A stretch of 64,000 nucleotides of DNA, taken from positions 145,714-209,713 of the forward strand of contig PABB01000069.1 in NCBI GenBank assembly GCA_002702655.1. The letters are read 5' to 3'. Source of the stretch: Planctomycetaceae bacterium. Its GTDB lineage: Bacteria > Planctomycetota > Planctomycetia > Pirellulales > Lacipirellulaceae. The notes below the pieces were generated by a model. That model did not search any database. It saw nothing but the letters and a program-made list of their open reading frames with translations, and was not told where the DNA came from. Every line of letters starts with the position of its first letter. Position 1 is the stretch's first letter. Of this stretch, positions 1 to 7,680 are shown piece by piece. The translations under genes and the position numbers were made by a program.

Positions 1-1008
1 GATCTGCACAATTGCGGCCCGCTCGCTCTCGGTCAGCTCGCCGACCAGGCTCCAGTCGAGGATGGCCAGCCGCCCGTCGTCGGCGAGCAGCAGGTTCCCC
101 GCGTGCGGGTCGCTGTGGAACACGGCCCGCGACTCGGGAGCCAGCACGGGCCGAGCGATCAGCGCCTCGGCCACCAGGCTGGCGAGTTGTCGCCGCCGGG
201 CCGGGTCGGCGGGGAGCCGCTCGGTGATCTTCGCCCCGTAGACCCGCTGCATAGCGGTCACGCGGGGCGAGCAGTAGGGCAGCACCGCGGGGATCAGCAC
301 CCGCGGCTCATCGACAAATTCCTGCCGCGCGGCGGCGAGGTGGGCCTGCTCCAGATCGAGTCGCACCTCGCCGGCGAGTTTCTCGCGCACGCGGCGGAAT
401 GACTCGGCGTAGTCGAGCTGAATGAGCCCCAACTCGCCGCACCGCTCGTCGAGATAGTGGCCCACGTCCTCCAGCAGCGCCAGCTCCTCGGCCAGGTGCT
501 CCTCGATCCGCGGCTTGAGCACCTTCAGAACGCCTGAGCCCAGCCGGCCGTTGTTCTGCGGGGCGCCGTTGATCACAAACGGAATCACCACCGCCACGCT
601 CGCCTCGGCCAGCGGCTCGCGAGCCAGCTCCAACTCGCTGGCGGTCACCCGGCCCAGTTCGCGCACGAGCGTGGCCCGGATCTCGTCCACCGCGACCGCG
701 GGCGGCAGCGACTCCAGCAACTGCAATTGCATCCGTAGCTGCGGTGCGATCCGCGGGTCGCGGGCCAGGATCTGGCCGAGCTTGTGCAGCACGGGGCAGG
801 CCTGGGCGAGTGCGCCGATCCGCTCCGAGACGGTCGCGTCGGCGTCCAGCGCCGCTTGCTGCGCGAGAATCTCCTGCTGACGGCGTTCGCTCAGCCCGCC
901 CAAGAACACCGCCAGGGCGCCGTTGATCGGCGCGGCGAACTCCCGATACGTCGCCGGCAGCACGTCGGCCAACGCTTGCTCGTCCAGCAGGGCTTCCCAG
1001 GGGTTCAT
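1..1008 (-). CDS. ABC1/UbiB-type kinase-like protein (partial, C-terminus outside window)
   Basis: The reverse strand is open from an ATG at 1006-1008 to the window edge (336 codons). Near the edge it carries the signature of the ABC1/UbiB/ADCK atypical kinases: F-H-S-D-P-H-A-G-N-L, then I-L-D-W-S, which resemble the catalytic loop and the metal-binding DFG-like segment. Family members act in ubiquinone/isoprenoid biosynthesis or lipid homeostasis. The N-terminal half is helical and unlike a classical UbiB N-terminus, which is common in planctomycete members. The start M-N-P-W-E-A is the first ATG in frame. The gene lies upstream of birA in the minus-strand direction only by distance, with a separate small gene between them, so no operon is claimed. 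The C-terminus cannot be assessed. Confidence 0.8.
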   Translation of the reverse strand, partial: MNPWEALLDEQALADVLPATYREFAAPINGALAVFLGGLSERRQQEILAQQAALDADATVSERIGALAQACPVLHKLGQILARDPRIAPQLRMQLQLLESLPPAVAVDEIRATLVRELGRVTASELELAREPLAEASVAVVIPFVINGAPQNNGRLGSGVLKVLKPRIEEHLAEELALLEDVGHYLDERCGELGLIQLDYAESFRRVREKLAGEVRLDLEQAHLAAARQEFVDEPRVLIPAVLPYCSPRVTAMQRVYGAKITERLPADPARRRQLASLVAEALIARPVLAPESRAVFHSDPHAGNLLLADDGRLAILDWSLVGELTESERAAIVQI

Positions 1009-1034
1009 GGCGTTATCCGAGGGGGTCCATTTTG

Positions 1035-1061
1035 ACCACGGATGGCACGGATGCCACGGAT
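1035..1061 (+). repeat. Degenerate ACGGAT-word repeat, left copy
   Basis: Three imperfect copies of the word (C)CACGGAT follow each other at roughly 9-10 nt spacing. A related sequence in the opposite orientation lies at 1694-1722, on the other side of the small gene 1068-1586. This kind of short-word stutter is common between genes in planctomycete genomes. Confidence 0.55.
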
Positions 1062-1067
1062 TGGCGG

Positions 1068-1586
1068 TCACTCTTCAAGCGGATACGGCCGTTTGTGAAT
1101 GTTCTCGAAGTGGTGAAGTCGACAGAATACGCTCCGTTGAACCACGCCGCGAGTACAGCCGACGTGGCGGCATTCTTTTGTTGAATCCTCTGGCCCAAGT
1201 TTGTCAACGAACTGTTGAGCGTGTCTCTGCCAAGCAACATCTGGCGGCGAGGGGTCAGGCGAATTTAACGCATCCGGCCACGCGTCAAATCGGATGTAAT
1301 AGCGGATGACGTCGGCCGCCGCCTCGTCGTCTTCGCAACCCGATAGCCGATCTCCCCAGGTGATGCACTGCGCCACCGTGTTGACGTCGATCGTCGACTG
1401 TAGCCCGCGGTCCGCGAACCCTTCGGGGTCGATCTCTTCGTCTCGTTCTTCGTCGTACTCTGGACAACCGAGCTCCGCTTCTGTGCACAAGCTGATGTTG
1501 ACCGCTGGGTCTACAATGTAGAGCCAGTCCGACTTATTTCGTGCACCGTTTCGAATGTGCTTGATGACGTTGTGCAGCGTTGGCAT
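1068..1586 (-). CDS. Small acidic protein, DUF7716-like N-terminal domain plus C-terminal Cys/His motif
   Basis: A 172-residue soluble protein. The N-terminal ~110 residues (M-P-T-L-H-N-V-I, then W-L-Y-I, and an Asp/Glu-rich middle) resemble the small DUF7716 domain, from memory of the family. The last ~35 residues hold C-R-H-V-G-C, then F-C-R-L-H-H-F-E, a possible compact zinc site of a type seen as a tail on other planctomycete proteins. I chose the ATG at 1584-1586; a GTG 24 nt upstream would add eight residues that look unlike the domain start. No function is established. The gene sits alone between a UbiB-like kinase and birA, and inverted degenerate repeats (1035-1061 and 1694-1722) flank it, which may mean that it was inserted as a unit. 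Confidence 0.65.
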   Translation of the reverse strand: MPTLHNVIKHIRNGARNKSDWLYIVDPAVNISLCTEAELGCPEYDEERDEEIDPEGFADRGLQSTIDVNTVAQCITWGDRLSGCEDDEAAADVIRYYIRFDAWPDALNSPDPSPPDVAWQRHAQQFVDKLGPEDSTKECRHVGCTRGVVQRSVFCRLHHFENIHKRPYPLEE

Positions 1587-1693
1587 GGATGGCTCAGTGT
1601 TTGAATCCACTCAGCTCAGCAAGATTGGCTTGCGACCTTGTTACCTCGACGATATCTGCCAGCACCGGGCCGCCGGGCTTTCCACCGTCGTGT

Positions 1694-1722
1694 CATCCGC
1701 GTAATCAGTGCTATCCGTGGTT
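1694..1722 (-). repeat. Degenerate ACGGAT-word repeat, right copy (inverted)
   Basis: Read on the minus strand, this stretch repeats the ACCACGGAT / GCAC.GAT / CGCGGAT words of 1035-1061. It lies between birA and the start of the small gene, so the pair forms an imperfect inverted flank. Confidence 0.5.
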
Positions 1723-1735
1723 TTCTTATCTGAAC

Positions 1736-2521
1736 TCATGTCGCCAGCATGTCGCCCGACATGATTCGCTGGGGCTTGCCGTCGTCTCCCACCAGCACCA
1801 ACGCGCCGTCGGGGTCGACGCCCTGCATGACGCCGGCGTACTCGCGGCCGTGCTCGGTCACGCGGACCGGCTCGCCGAGGCTGGCGGCGTGCTTGGTCCA
1901 AGCGGCGACAATCGGCTCGGGGCCCTGCTCGGCGAGCGTCTCCAGCCACGGCTCCAGCGAGTTGAGCACGGCGGCCAGCACTTCGCCCCGATCAACCTCC
2001 TGGCCGCATAGCCGGCCGAGCGACTCGGCGATCGTCGCCAACTCGGGCGGGAACTCCGCCGTGTTCACGTTCAGCCCGATGCCGACGATCACGTAGTCGA
2101 CGGCGCCCCCCTGGATCGAGCCTTCCACGAGAATGCCGGCCAGTTTCTTGCCGCCGACCAGCACGTCGTTGGGCCACTTCAACAGCAGCGGCGTTTGCAG
2201 GCGCGGGGCGAGCGCCTCGGCTAGCGCCACCCCCGCGGCCAGGCTCACCGGGCGAGGGTCGCTGGGTTTCCACGGCGGCCGCAAGACGACCGAGAAGTAC
2301 AGGTTCTCGCCCGCGGGCGAATGCCATGAGCGCGTCAGCCGCCCTCGGCCGTCGGTCTGGTGATCGGCGACCACCACGGCGCCGTGGGGGGCGCCGTCTT
2401 TGGCGATCGCGATCGCGTCGGAGTTGGTCGAATCGGTCAGCGACAGGAACCGGTAGTCGCGTCCCAGCCAGTGGGTCGACAGTCGCGGCTGAATCGCATC
2501 GGCAAACAGATCGGCGGCCAT
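1736..2521 (-). CDS. birA: Biotin--[acetyl-CoA-carboxylase] ligase
   Basis: A 261-residue cytosolic enzyme that makes biotinyl-5'-AMP and transfers biotin to the carrier lysine of carboxylases. Visible family motifs are T-D-S-T-N-S-D-A near residue 30, the nucleotide loop G-R-G-R-L-T-R with H-S-P-A-G-E-N-L-Y-F-S after it, and L-K-W-P-N-D-V-L-V-G with the catalytic lysine, followed by G-I-L-V-E and G-I-G-L-N-V-N. The C-terminal SH3-like domain ends with M-S-G-D-M. There is no N-terminal helix-turn-helix, so this is a monofunctional (class I) ligase without repressor function. The ATG start at 2519-2521 gives the usual length. It follows phaC on the same strand after 86 bp and could be co-transcribed. 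Confidence 0.95.
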   Translation of the reverse strand: MAADLFADAIQPRLSTHWLGRDYRFLSLTDSTNSDAIAIAKDGAPHGAVVVADHQTDGRGRLTRSWHSPAGENLYFSVVLRPPWKPSDPRPVSLAAGVALAEALAPRLQTPLLLKWPNDVLVGGKKLAGILVEGSIQGGAVDYVIVGIGLNVNTAEFPPELATIAESLGRLCGQEVDRGEVLAAVLNSLEPWLETLAEQGPEPIVAAWTKHAASLGEPVRVTEHGREYAGVMQGVDPDGALVLVGDDGKPQRIMSGDMLAT

Positions 2522-2607
2522 GGCAACTCCGAGTGCGGCGACGGCGAAATCATCTCAGCGCGTGCCGCGGCTCGCAGAGCCGCGACACGCGAGACTGTAA
2601 TCACCCG

Positions 2608-3729
2608 CTAACTCGACCGCGCCGCGAGCCACTCGTCAATGTGCGGCCAGGTGTTCTTTTCGGCCCCGCGGCCCGCCATGATGCCGATGTGGCCGCCCCG
2701 CACCCGCAGCACGGTGTGATCGTCGCCGCCGATTTTCTCCATAATCCGCTCGCTTTGGCACGGCGGAGTGATGTGGTCGGACTCGGCAATCACGTTGAGC
2801 AGGCTGGCGGTCAACTTCGACAGGTTGACCGTCTCGCCGCGAATCACGGCCGTACCTTCCATCAACCGGTTCTCTTTGTAGAACTCGTTGATCAGCTGCC
2901 GATACGCGGCGCCCGCCATGGGGATCGTTTCGCGGACCCAGGTGTTCATGGCGTGCCAAGCTTCGACCGAGTTGGGGTTGTCGAGCCGCTCCCACAGGCC
3001 GATGTACGAGCCCAGGTAATTCTCGACCGGCTTGAGCATCTTGGCGCCGGCGTCGATCATTTCGCCCGGGACGTTGCCGAAGGTGTCAACGATGCGATCG
3101 GCGTTGAACTTGGGATCAGTCGCCCATTTGACGAAGCCGCCGGCCTCGCGATCGGCGAAGTCCAACGGCGCGGTCAGCAGCACGACGTTCTTCACCCCGT
3201 CGTCGGGGCGCAGCGCCGCGTAGAGCGTGGTAATCAGCGCGCCCAGGCACCACCCCAGCATGCTGAACTCGTCGGCCCCGGTGATGGCTTTGAGCTTGCG
3301 GACGACCCGCGGCAGGTACTCCAGCGCGTAGTCGTCGAACTTCAAATCCTTGTCTTCGGGGCCGGGAATGCCCCAGTCGAGCAGGTAGATGTCGTAGCCC
3401 TGGCGGAGCATGTACTCGACGAAGCTGTGCCCAGGCCGCAGGTCGAGCACATAGGGGCGGTTCATGATCGCAAACACCAACAGCAGCGGCACCGGCTTGA
3501 GCTGGTCCTCGGGCACGACCGGCGTGTAGCGGTACAGCTTCGCCTTGTTGAGCGACCACACGCACCGCTTGGGCGTCAGTGCAATGGGGGCCTTGGTGTT
3601 GAGCAGCTCGTTGAAGCGGTCGAGCTTAGTCAGATTTTCCATCGCCGCGCTGGCGATGTCAGAGGGGGTCGGGATGGCGGCGCCGTTGGCAGAGGCGTCG
3701 GCGTTTGCTTCGGCATTCGAGGTAGTCAT
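2608..3729 (-). CDS. phaC: Class III-type poly(3-hydroxyalkanoate) synthase, catalytic subunit PhaC
   Basis: A 373-residue alpha/beta-hydrolase-fold polymerase that joins 3-hydroxybutyryl-CoA units into polyhydroxybutyrate on the granule surface. The lipase-box-like G-W-C-L-G puts the nucleophile at Cys161. Asp318 (E-S-D-H-I-T-P-P) and His347 (G-G-H-I-G) complete the triad. The length fits two-subunit class III/IV synthases (about 355-390 residues) and not the longer class I/II enzymes. The first ~30 residues are a low-complexity Ala/Asn/Ser tail. It lies downstream of a small PhaE-like gene, phaB and phaA on the same strand, so it is the last pha gene of a complete pathway operon from acetyl-CoA to polymer. 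Confidence 0.95.
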   Translation of the reverse strand: MTTSNAEANADASANGAAIPTPSDIASAAMENLTKLDRFNELLNTKAPIALTPKRCVWSLNKAKLYRYTPVVPEDQLKPVPLLLVFAIMNRPYVLDLRPGHSFVEYMLRQGYDIYLLDWGIPGPEDKDLKFDDYALEYLPRVVRKLKAITGADEFSMLGWCLGALITTLYAALRPDDGVKNVVLLTAPLDFADREAGGFVKWATDPKFNADRIVDTFGNVPGEMIDAGAKMLKPVENYLGSYIGLWERLDNPNSVEAWHAMNTWVRETIPMAGAAYRQLINEFYKENRLMEGTAVIRGETVNLSKLTASLLNVIAESDHITPPCQSERIMEKIGGDDHTVLRVRGGHIGIMAGRGAEKNTWPHIDEWLAARSS

Positions 3730-3859
3730 GGGCTTTAGCCTCGCGAAAAGATGTGTCTGGGATTACGCGATTGGTCGCTGCGGGCGAGTGATCCGCAACG
3801 GCTGGCCAATCGCGCGCGGGGCGGCGCACCGCGACTAGCCCAGGTCGCCGGCGGGGCGA

Positions 3860-4228
3860 CTACGAGGATTTCTGTTTCTTCTTCGACGAGCCGCCGGCCC
3901 GCAGCAGCGTGAGGCACTCGTCGAACTTGGCGTCGAGATCGTCCAACCGCATCTCCAGGTTGGTGAACCGCTCGGCCAGCCGCGTGATGTCCTCGCGGCT
4001 GGGCAGGTTCGCCTCAGCCATCGACTGGGCCACGAGTTTTTGCATCATCTCGCGGAACGGGCCCGAGGTCTTCAGCCACGTGTCGAGCATCTGACCGGTC
4101 GCTTCCGAGTAGGCGTCGGTGTTGACCGCTTCGGTCATCGCCTTGGCCCACGCCTCCATGCCCTTGTCGCGCATGGTCTTGATCATCCCGGTCGGATCGA
4201 ACGGGTCGAACGTCGTCTTCTCGCTCAT
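3860..4228 (-). CDS. Short PhaE/PhaR-like partner subunit of PHA synthase
   Basis: A 122-residue, strongly helical protein directly upstream of phaC in the operon. It begins with F-D-P-F-D-P-T-G, has an amphipathic middle with M-L-D-T-W-L-K and F-R-E-M-M-Q-K-L, then a coiled-coil-like stretch (R-L-A-E-R-F-T-N-L-E-M-R-L-D-D-L-D around residues 80-100) and a Lys/Ser-rich tail. Position and composition match the non-catalytic partner of two-subunit PHA synthases or a phasin. Classical class III PhaE is about 350 residues and PhaR of Bacillus about 200, so this is much smaller. I infer that it activates or stabilises PhaC, or binds granules; the sequence alone does not separate these. Start: ATG at 4226-4228. 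Confidence 0.75.
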   Translation of the reverse strand: MSEKTTFDPFDPTGMIKTMRDKGMEAWAKAMTEAVNTDAYSEATGQMLDTWLKTSGPFREMMQKLVAQSMAEANLPSREDITRLAERFTNLEMRLDDLDAKFDECLTLLRAGGSSKKKQKSS

Positions 4229-4270
4229 GACAATTCTCGATGGAGAAAGTGGTCGTGATGGCGGCGAGTT

Positions 4271-4376
4271 GCCAAGCCCCTCTCCCCTGAGGGGAAAGGT
4301 TGGGCGAGGGGGGCAATCTCAGCATTCTGAATCCCTCCCCTAGCCCCTCCCTTCGAGGGAGGGGGATTGGCAACTG
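4271..4376. repeat. Two GC-rich hairpin repeats in the phaB-phaE spacer
   Basis: Two imperfect units of the type CCCCT..C-C..CTCCC-loop-GGGAGGGG occupy this spacer (4271-4317 and 4331-4376). Each folds on itself and the two lie in opposite orientations. Related units lie at 5174-5215 and 5290-5329 in the next spacer. They resemble REP elements and would also form strong RNA hairpins within the operon transcript. Confidence 0.7.
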
Positions 4377-4392
4377 GCCTCTCAATTCTACC

Positions 4393-5139
4393 TCACATGT
4401 GGGCGCCGCCGTTGACGTTGATCTGCTGGCCGGTGATGTAATCGCCGTCGGCCGCCAGGAACGTCACCGCCTTGGCGATTTCCTCCGGCTCGCCCAGCCG
4501 CGCCAGCGGAATGCGCGTCTTGATTTGCTCCTGCACCTTCTCGGGCACTTCGGCGAACATGTCGGTCTTGGTGAACCCGGGGGCGACCGTGTTGACGGTG
4601 ATGCCCGAGCTGGCCAGTTCCAGCGCCGCGGTACGCGTCAGGGCAATGATGCCGCCCTTGCTGGCGCTGTAGTTCGCCTGGCCGAAGGCGCCGATCTGAC
4701 CGTTCATCGAGCTGATGTTGATGATCCGCCCGTAGTGCTGCTCGATCATGGTGGGCAGCGCGGCCGACATGCAGGCGAAGCAGCTGCCCAGGTTGGTGCG
4801 CACGACCTCGTCCCACATGGCGTCGTCCATCTTTTTGATCGACTTGTCGCGGGTGATGCCGGCGTTGTTCACCAGAATGTCGAGCCGGCCGCCGAGCTGC
4901 TCGATCGCCTTGGCGACCATTGCGCGGGCCTCTTCCGGCTTGCCGATGTCGGCCTGCAGCGCGTGGCACGTGCCGCCCATCGCTTCGATTTCGTCGACAA
5001 CGGCTTTGGCGGCGGCTTCGTTGCTGTGGTAGTTGATCACCACCGTGGCGCCTTCGCGCGCCAAGTCGAGCGCGATCGCCCGACCAATGCCGCGCGAACC
5101 CCCGGTGACCAAAGCAGTTTTCCCATCCAAGCGGCTCAT
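4393..5139 (-). CDS. phaB: Acetoacetyl-CoA reductase (short-chain dehydrogenase)
   Basis: A 248-residue classical SDR that reduces acetoacetyl-CoA to (R)-3-hydroxybutyryl-CoA with NADPH for PHB synthesis. The nucleotide motif T-G-G-S-R-G-I-G is at residues 12-19, N-N-A-G at 91-94, the catalytic Ser in I-S-S near 143, and Y-S-A-S-K with Tyr157 and Lys161. The C-terminus ends G-Q-Q-I-N-V-N-G-G, typical of FabG/PhaB enzymes. FabG (3-oxoacyl-ACP reductase) is the close alternative, but its place between phaA and phaE/phaC argues for PhaB. An AAGGA ribosome binding site precedes the ATG. Its spacers to both neighbours carry hairpin repeats. Confidence 0.92.
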   Translation of the reverse strand: MSRLDGKTALVTGGSRGIGRAIALDLAREGATVVINYHSNEAAAKAVVDEIEAMGGTCHALQADIGKPEEARAMVAKAIEQLGGRLDILVNNAGITRDKSIKKMDDAMWDEVVRTNLGSCFACMSAALPTMIEQHYGRIINISSMNGQIGAFGQANYSASKGGIIALTRTAALELASSGITVNTVAPGFTKTDMFAEVPEKVQEQIKTRIPLARLGEPEEIAKAVTFLAADGDYITGQQINVNGGAHM

Positions 5140-5173
5140 GAGAATTTCCTTGTGTTGAGCTGTCTACGTGATT

Positions 5174-5329
5174 GTCCCCCTCCCCTTGATGGGGAGGGGC
5201 TAGGGGAGGGGTGAAGGCGTCCCGGCGGACGCTTTTCATCCACTTCCCGGTTGATGTCGATTTGGTTTCGTCGTTTCTTCTTGCGCGTCGCCCCCCTCCC
5301 CCGGCCCCTCCCCGCCAGGGGGAGGGGAG
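5174..5329. repeat. Two GC-rich hairpin repeats in the phaA-phaB spacer
   Basis: Units at 5174-5215 and 5290-5329 have the same CCCCTCCCC...GGGGAGGGG plan as those at 4271-4376. The 5174 copy, read on the minus strand, shares the core CCCCTCCCCTAGCCCCTCCC with the 4331 copy. They are probably dispersed REP-like elements. Confidence 0.7.
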
Positions 5330-5349
5330 CAGAGGGCGGCGTTCTTTCG

Positions 5350-6531
5350 TCAGTCCCGTTCAATCACCGCGGCGATGCCTTGGCCGCCGCCGATGCACAT
5401 GGTCACCAGCGCTCGCTTGCCGCCGGTTCGCTGCAGTTCGTACAGCGCTTTGACCGCCAGGATCGCGCCCGTGGCCCCGATCGGATGGCCGAGCGAGATG
5501 CCGCTGCCGTTGGGGTTGGTCTTGTCGTCGGGCAACTCCAACTCGCGGCACACGGCCAGGGCCTGGGCGGCGAACGCTTCGTTGACCTCGAACAGATCGA
5601 AGTCGGCGTTGGACAGCCCCGTTTTCTCGTAAAGTTTCTTGACCGCCGGCACCGGGCCCATGCCCATGTACTTCGGGTCGAGCGCCGCGTAGCTGTACGC
5701 CGCCAGCCGGCCCAACGGTTTGAGACCCTTGGCCGCGGCGGCCTCGGCTTCCATCAGCACAACCGCGGCGGCCGCGTCGTTGATGCTCGAGGCGTTGCCG
5801 GCAGTGACGCTGCCTTCCTTGTCGAACACGGGTCGCAGCTTGGCCATCCCCTCGACGCTGGCGTCGGGGCGGATGTTCTCGTCCGCGGCGAACTGGACCG
5901 TGTCGCGTTTGACGCGGATGTCGATCGGCAGGATCTGGTCCTTGAAGTAGCCCGCCTCGACCGCGGCGGCGGCCCGCTGGTGGCTCTGCACGGCCAAGGC
6001 GTCCTGGTCCTCGCGCGAGATGCCGTATTTCTTGGCGACGTTTTCGGCGGTGATGCCCATGTGGCAGTCGTCGAAGGGGTCGCTCAGGGCGCCGACCATC
6101 ATATCCACCAGCGTGGTGTCCATCATCCGGGCGCCCCACCGCATGGCGGGGGCCAGATAGGGGCTGCGGCTCATGTTTTCGGCGCCGCCGGCCACCGCCG
6201 CGTCGCAATCGCCCAGCGTGATGGCGTTGGCGGCGGTGACGATTGCCTGCATGCCGCTGCCGCACAGCCGGTTGAGCGTCAGCGCGGGCGTCTCGGCGGG
6301 CAGTCCGCCCTTCACCCCTGCGACCCGCGCCAGATAGTGGTCGTGCGGATCGGTGTGGATCACGTTGCCGAATACTACGTGTCCCACGTCGCCGGGGTCG
6401 ACGCCCGCCCGCTTGACCGCTTCGGCAACGCAAGCCGCCCCCAAATCGCAGGGCGGAACGTCCTTGAGACTGCCGCCGTAGCCGCCGATCGCCGTGCGAA
6501 CGCCACTGAGAAATACCACCTGACGCGCCAT
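5350..6531 (-). CDS. phaA: Acetyl-CoA acetyltransferase (beta-ketothiolase)
   Basis: A 393-residue thiolase, first enzyme of the PHB pathway, condensing two acetyl-CoA to acetoacetyl-CoA. The acyl-carrying Cys90 is in N-R-L-C-G-S-G; N-E-A-F-A-A-Q and G-H-P-I-G-A-T-G follow; the second catalytic Cys379 is in C-I-G-G-G-Q-G. I chose the ATG at 6529-6531 because it is preceded by GGGAG at good spacing and gives the family's usual length and N-terminus (V-F-L-S-G-V-R-T-A-I-G). The reading frame stays open 72 codons further upstream, but that part is unlike thiolases. It heads the minus-strand operon phaA-phaB-phaE-like-phaC. A catabolic thiolase role is possible but less likely here. Confidence 0.95.
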   Translation of the reverse strand: MARQVVFLSGVRTAIGGYGGSLKDVPPCDLGAACVAEAVKRAGVDPGDVGHVVFGNVIHTDPHDHYLARVAGVKGGLPAETPALTLNRLCGSGMQAIVTAANAITLGDCDAAVAGGAENMSRSPYLAPAMRWGARMMDTTLVDMMVGALSDPFDDCHMGITAENVAKKYGISREDQDALAVQSHQRAAAAVEAGYFKDQILPIDIRVKRDTVQFAADENIRPDASVEGMAKLRPVFDKEGSVTAGNASSINDAAAAVVLMEAEAAAAKGLKPLGRLAAYSYAALDPKYMGMGPVPAVKKLYEKTGLSNADFDLFEVNEAFAAQALAVCRELELPDDKTNPNGSGISLGHPIGATGAILAVKALYELQRTGGKRALVTMCIGGGQGIAAVIERD

Positions 6532-7167
6532 CGCAAATCTCCCATGCAAGAAGGGGCCTTCAAGGTCGCGGCGCAGAATGAGCCGCTCGGGGCGAAGGCG
6601 TCGCGAAGCACCAGGGGGAGAAGCATCGCGCGGGGCTGTTCGATCTGCGTGTCTGACAAGGGGGGAGTAGTCCCGCCTGAACGATTCGCCCGAAGAATGC
6701 TCGCGGCAACCCGCTGGGGCCAAGTGCGGTGCAACCGGTATGCCCAATCGCGCCAGTCGTGCCGGCGAGCGTATTCAAACCGCTGCGGCGCAAGCGTCTT
6801 CGCAGAACGGGATTGGTCCTGGGCGATGCTGTCCACGAGCCCCCAGATATGCGCGCCATATCGCACACTTGCCCCGCAGGACCGATGCGATTCGTTGTTG
6901 CAACGGCGGCGCGAGGTTTGCACTCGCGTATAATGGAGATGCGCCGGCGACCCGCGGTCATGATGGCCGCGCGGACGGTCTTGACGCCTGCAGACGTCAA
7001 TTGTGCCACTGCTGGCTTGTCCAGCAGTGCGAAGCGGATACATGGCGCCCACTGCTGGACGAGCCAGCAGTGGCACGCACAAACCGCCTTTGCCGTTTGC
7101 TTGACGAGGCGGCGCCGCTTTTCGACTTTTCTACAAATTGAACCGACTGCCAGGTGGAGGATTCGCC
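6532..7167. other. Intergenic region between divergent phaA and CBS/Usp operons
   Basis: These 636 bases hold no convincing gene. They must carry the promoters of both divergent operons. A TATAAT hexamer lies at 6929-6934 on the plus strand without a clear -35 partner. A nested palindrome occupies 7003-7076. Confidence 0.6.
7003..7076. repeat. 74-bp nested palindromic element
   Basis: The left half 7003-7029 and right half 7050-7076 are near-perfect inverted copies that begin and end GTGCCACTGCTGG / CCAGCAGTGGCAC. Each half is itself a hairpin (CACTGCTGG, 5-nt loop, CCAGCAGTG). The 20-bp centre is not symmetric. The form is that of a REP/MITE-like dispersed element. Confidence 0.8.
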
Positions 7168-7680
7168 ATGCTCTCGTCTTGCGATCCACTGGACCGACTG
7201 CGCGGACTGCGGGTCGCCGACGTGATGAGTCGCAGCGTCGTGGCCATTCCCAGCCATGCCACGCTGTGCAACGCGGCCGAAACGCTCACGGGCGGCGGCG
7301 CGTCCGGCGGACCGGTGGTCGACGAGTCGGGGCGGTGCATCGGCATGCTCAGCTCGCGCGACTACCTGCGGCACTATGCGGCCGGATGCCAGGCGGTCGC
7401 CGCCCCGGGCTCGGCGTGCGCCAGTGCCGAGGCCACCTGTGCGGCGGACCTGATGGCGAGCGCCGTGCAATCGATCGAGGCGGGCGCCTCGCTGCTGCGG
7501 GCCGCGCGGATCATGTGCATGCAGCACGTGCACCGACTGGTGGTGCTGGACGAGCGGTCGGCCCCGGTGGGGGTATTGACCACGCTTGATATCGTGTCGG
7601 CCCTGCTGGCCGTGGCCGACGAACAGCGACAGGAACTTTCGCGTAACGCCAACGGCCGGAAGGCCAAGGGGGTTGTATGA
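7168..7680 (+). CDS. CBS-domain pair protein
   Basis: A 170-residue cytosolic protein made of two CBS motifs: V-A-D-V-M-S-R-S-V-V near residue 18 with G-G-P-V-V-D-E-S-G, then A-A-D-L-M-A-S-A-V near 95 with H-R-L-V-V-L-D-E. A CBS pair usually binds adenosine nucleotides (AMP, ATP, SAM) and acts as an energy sensor. The ATG at 7168 is preceded by GGTGGAGG, a clear ribosome binding site; an in-frame ATG-like extension to 7138 lacks one. The stop overlaps the next gene's start by 4 bp (ATGA), so it is translationally coupled to a universal stress protein. No enzymatic domain is attached. Confidence 0.9.
   Translation: MLSSCDPLDRLRGLRVADVMSRSVVAIPSHATLCNAAETLTGGGASGGPVVDESGRCIGMLSSRDYLRHYAAGCQAVAAPGSACASAEATCAADLMASAVQSIEAGASLLRAARIMCMQHVHRLVVLDERSAPVGVLTTLDIVSALLAVADEQRQELSRNANGRKAKGVV

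Noticed and set aside
2326-3738. 470-codon plus-strand frame opposite phaC
   Set aside because: Shadow of phaC; composition is typical of the antisense of a GC-rich gene.
6929-6934. TATAAT hexamer as a promoter
   Set aside because: No -35-like element at 15-19 nt; kept only as a note in the intergenic entry.
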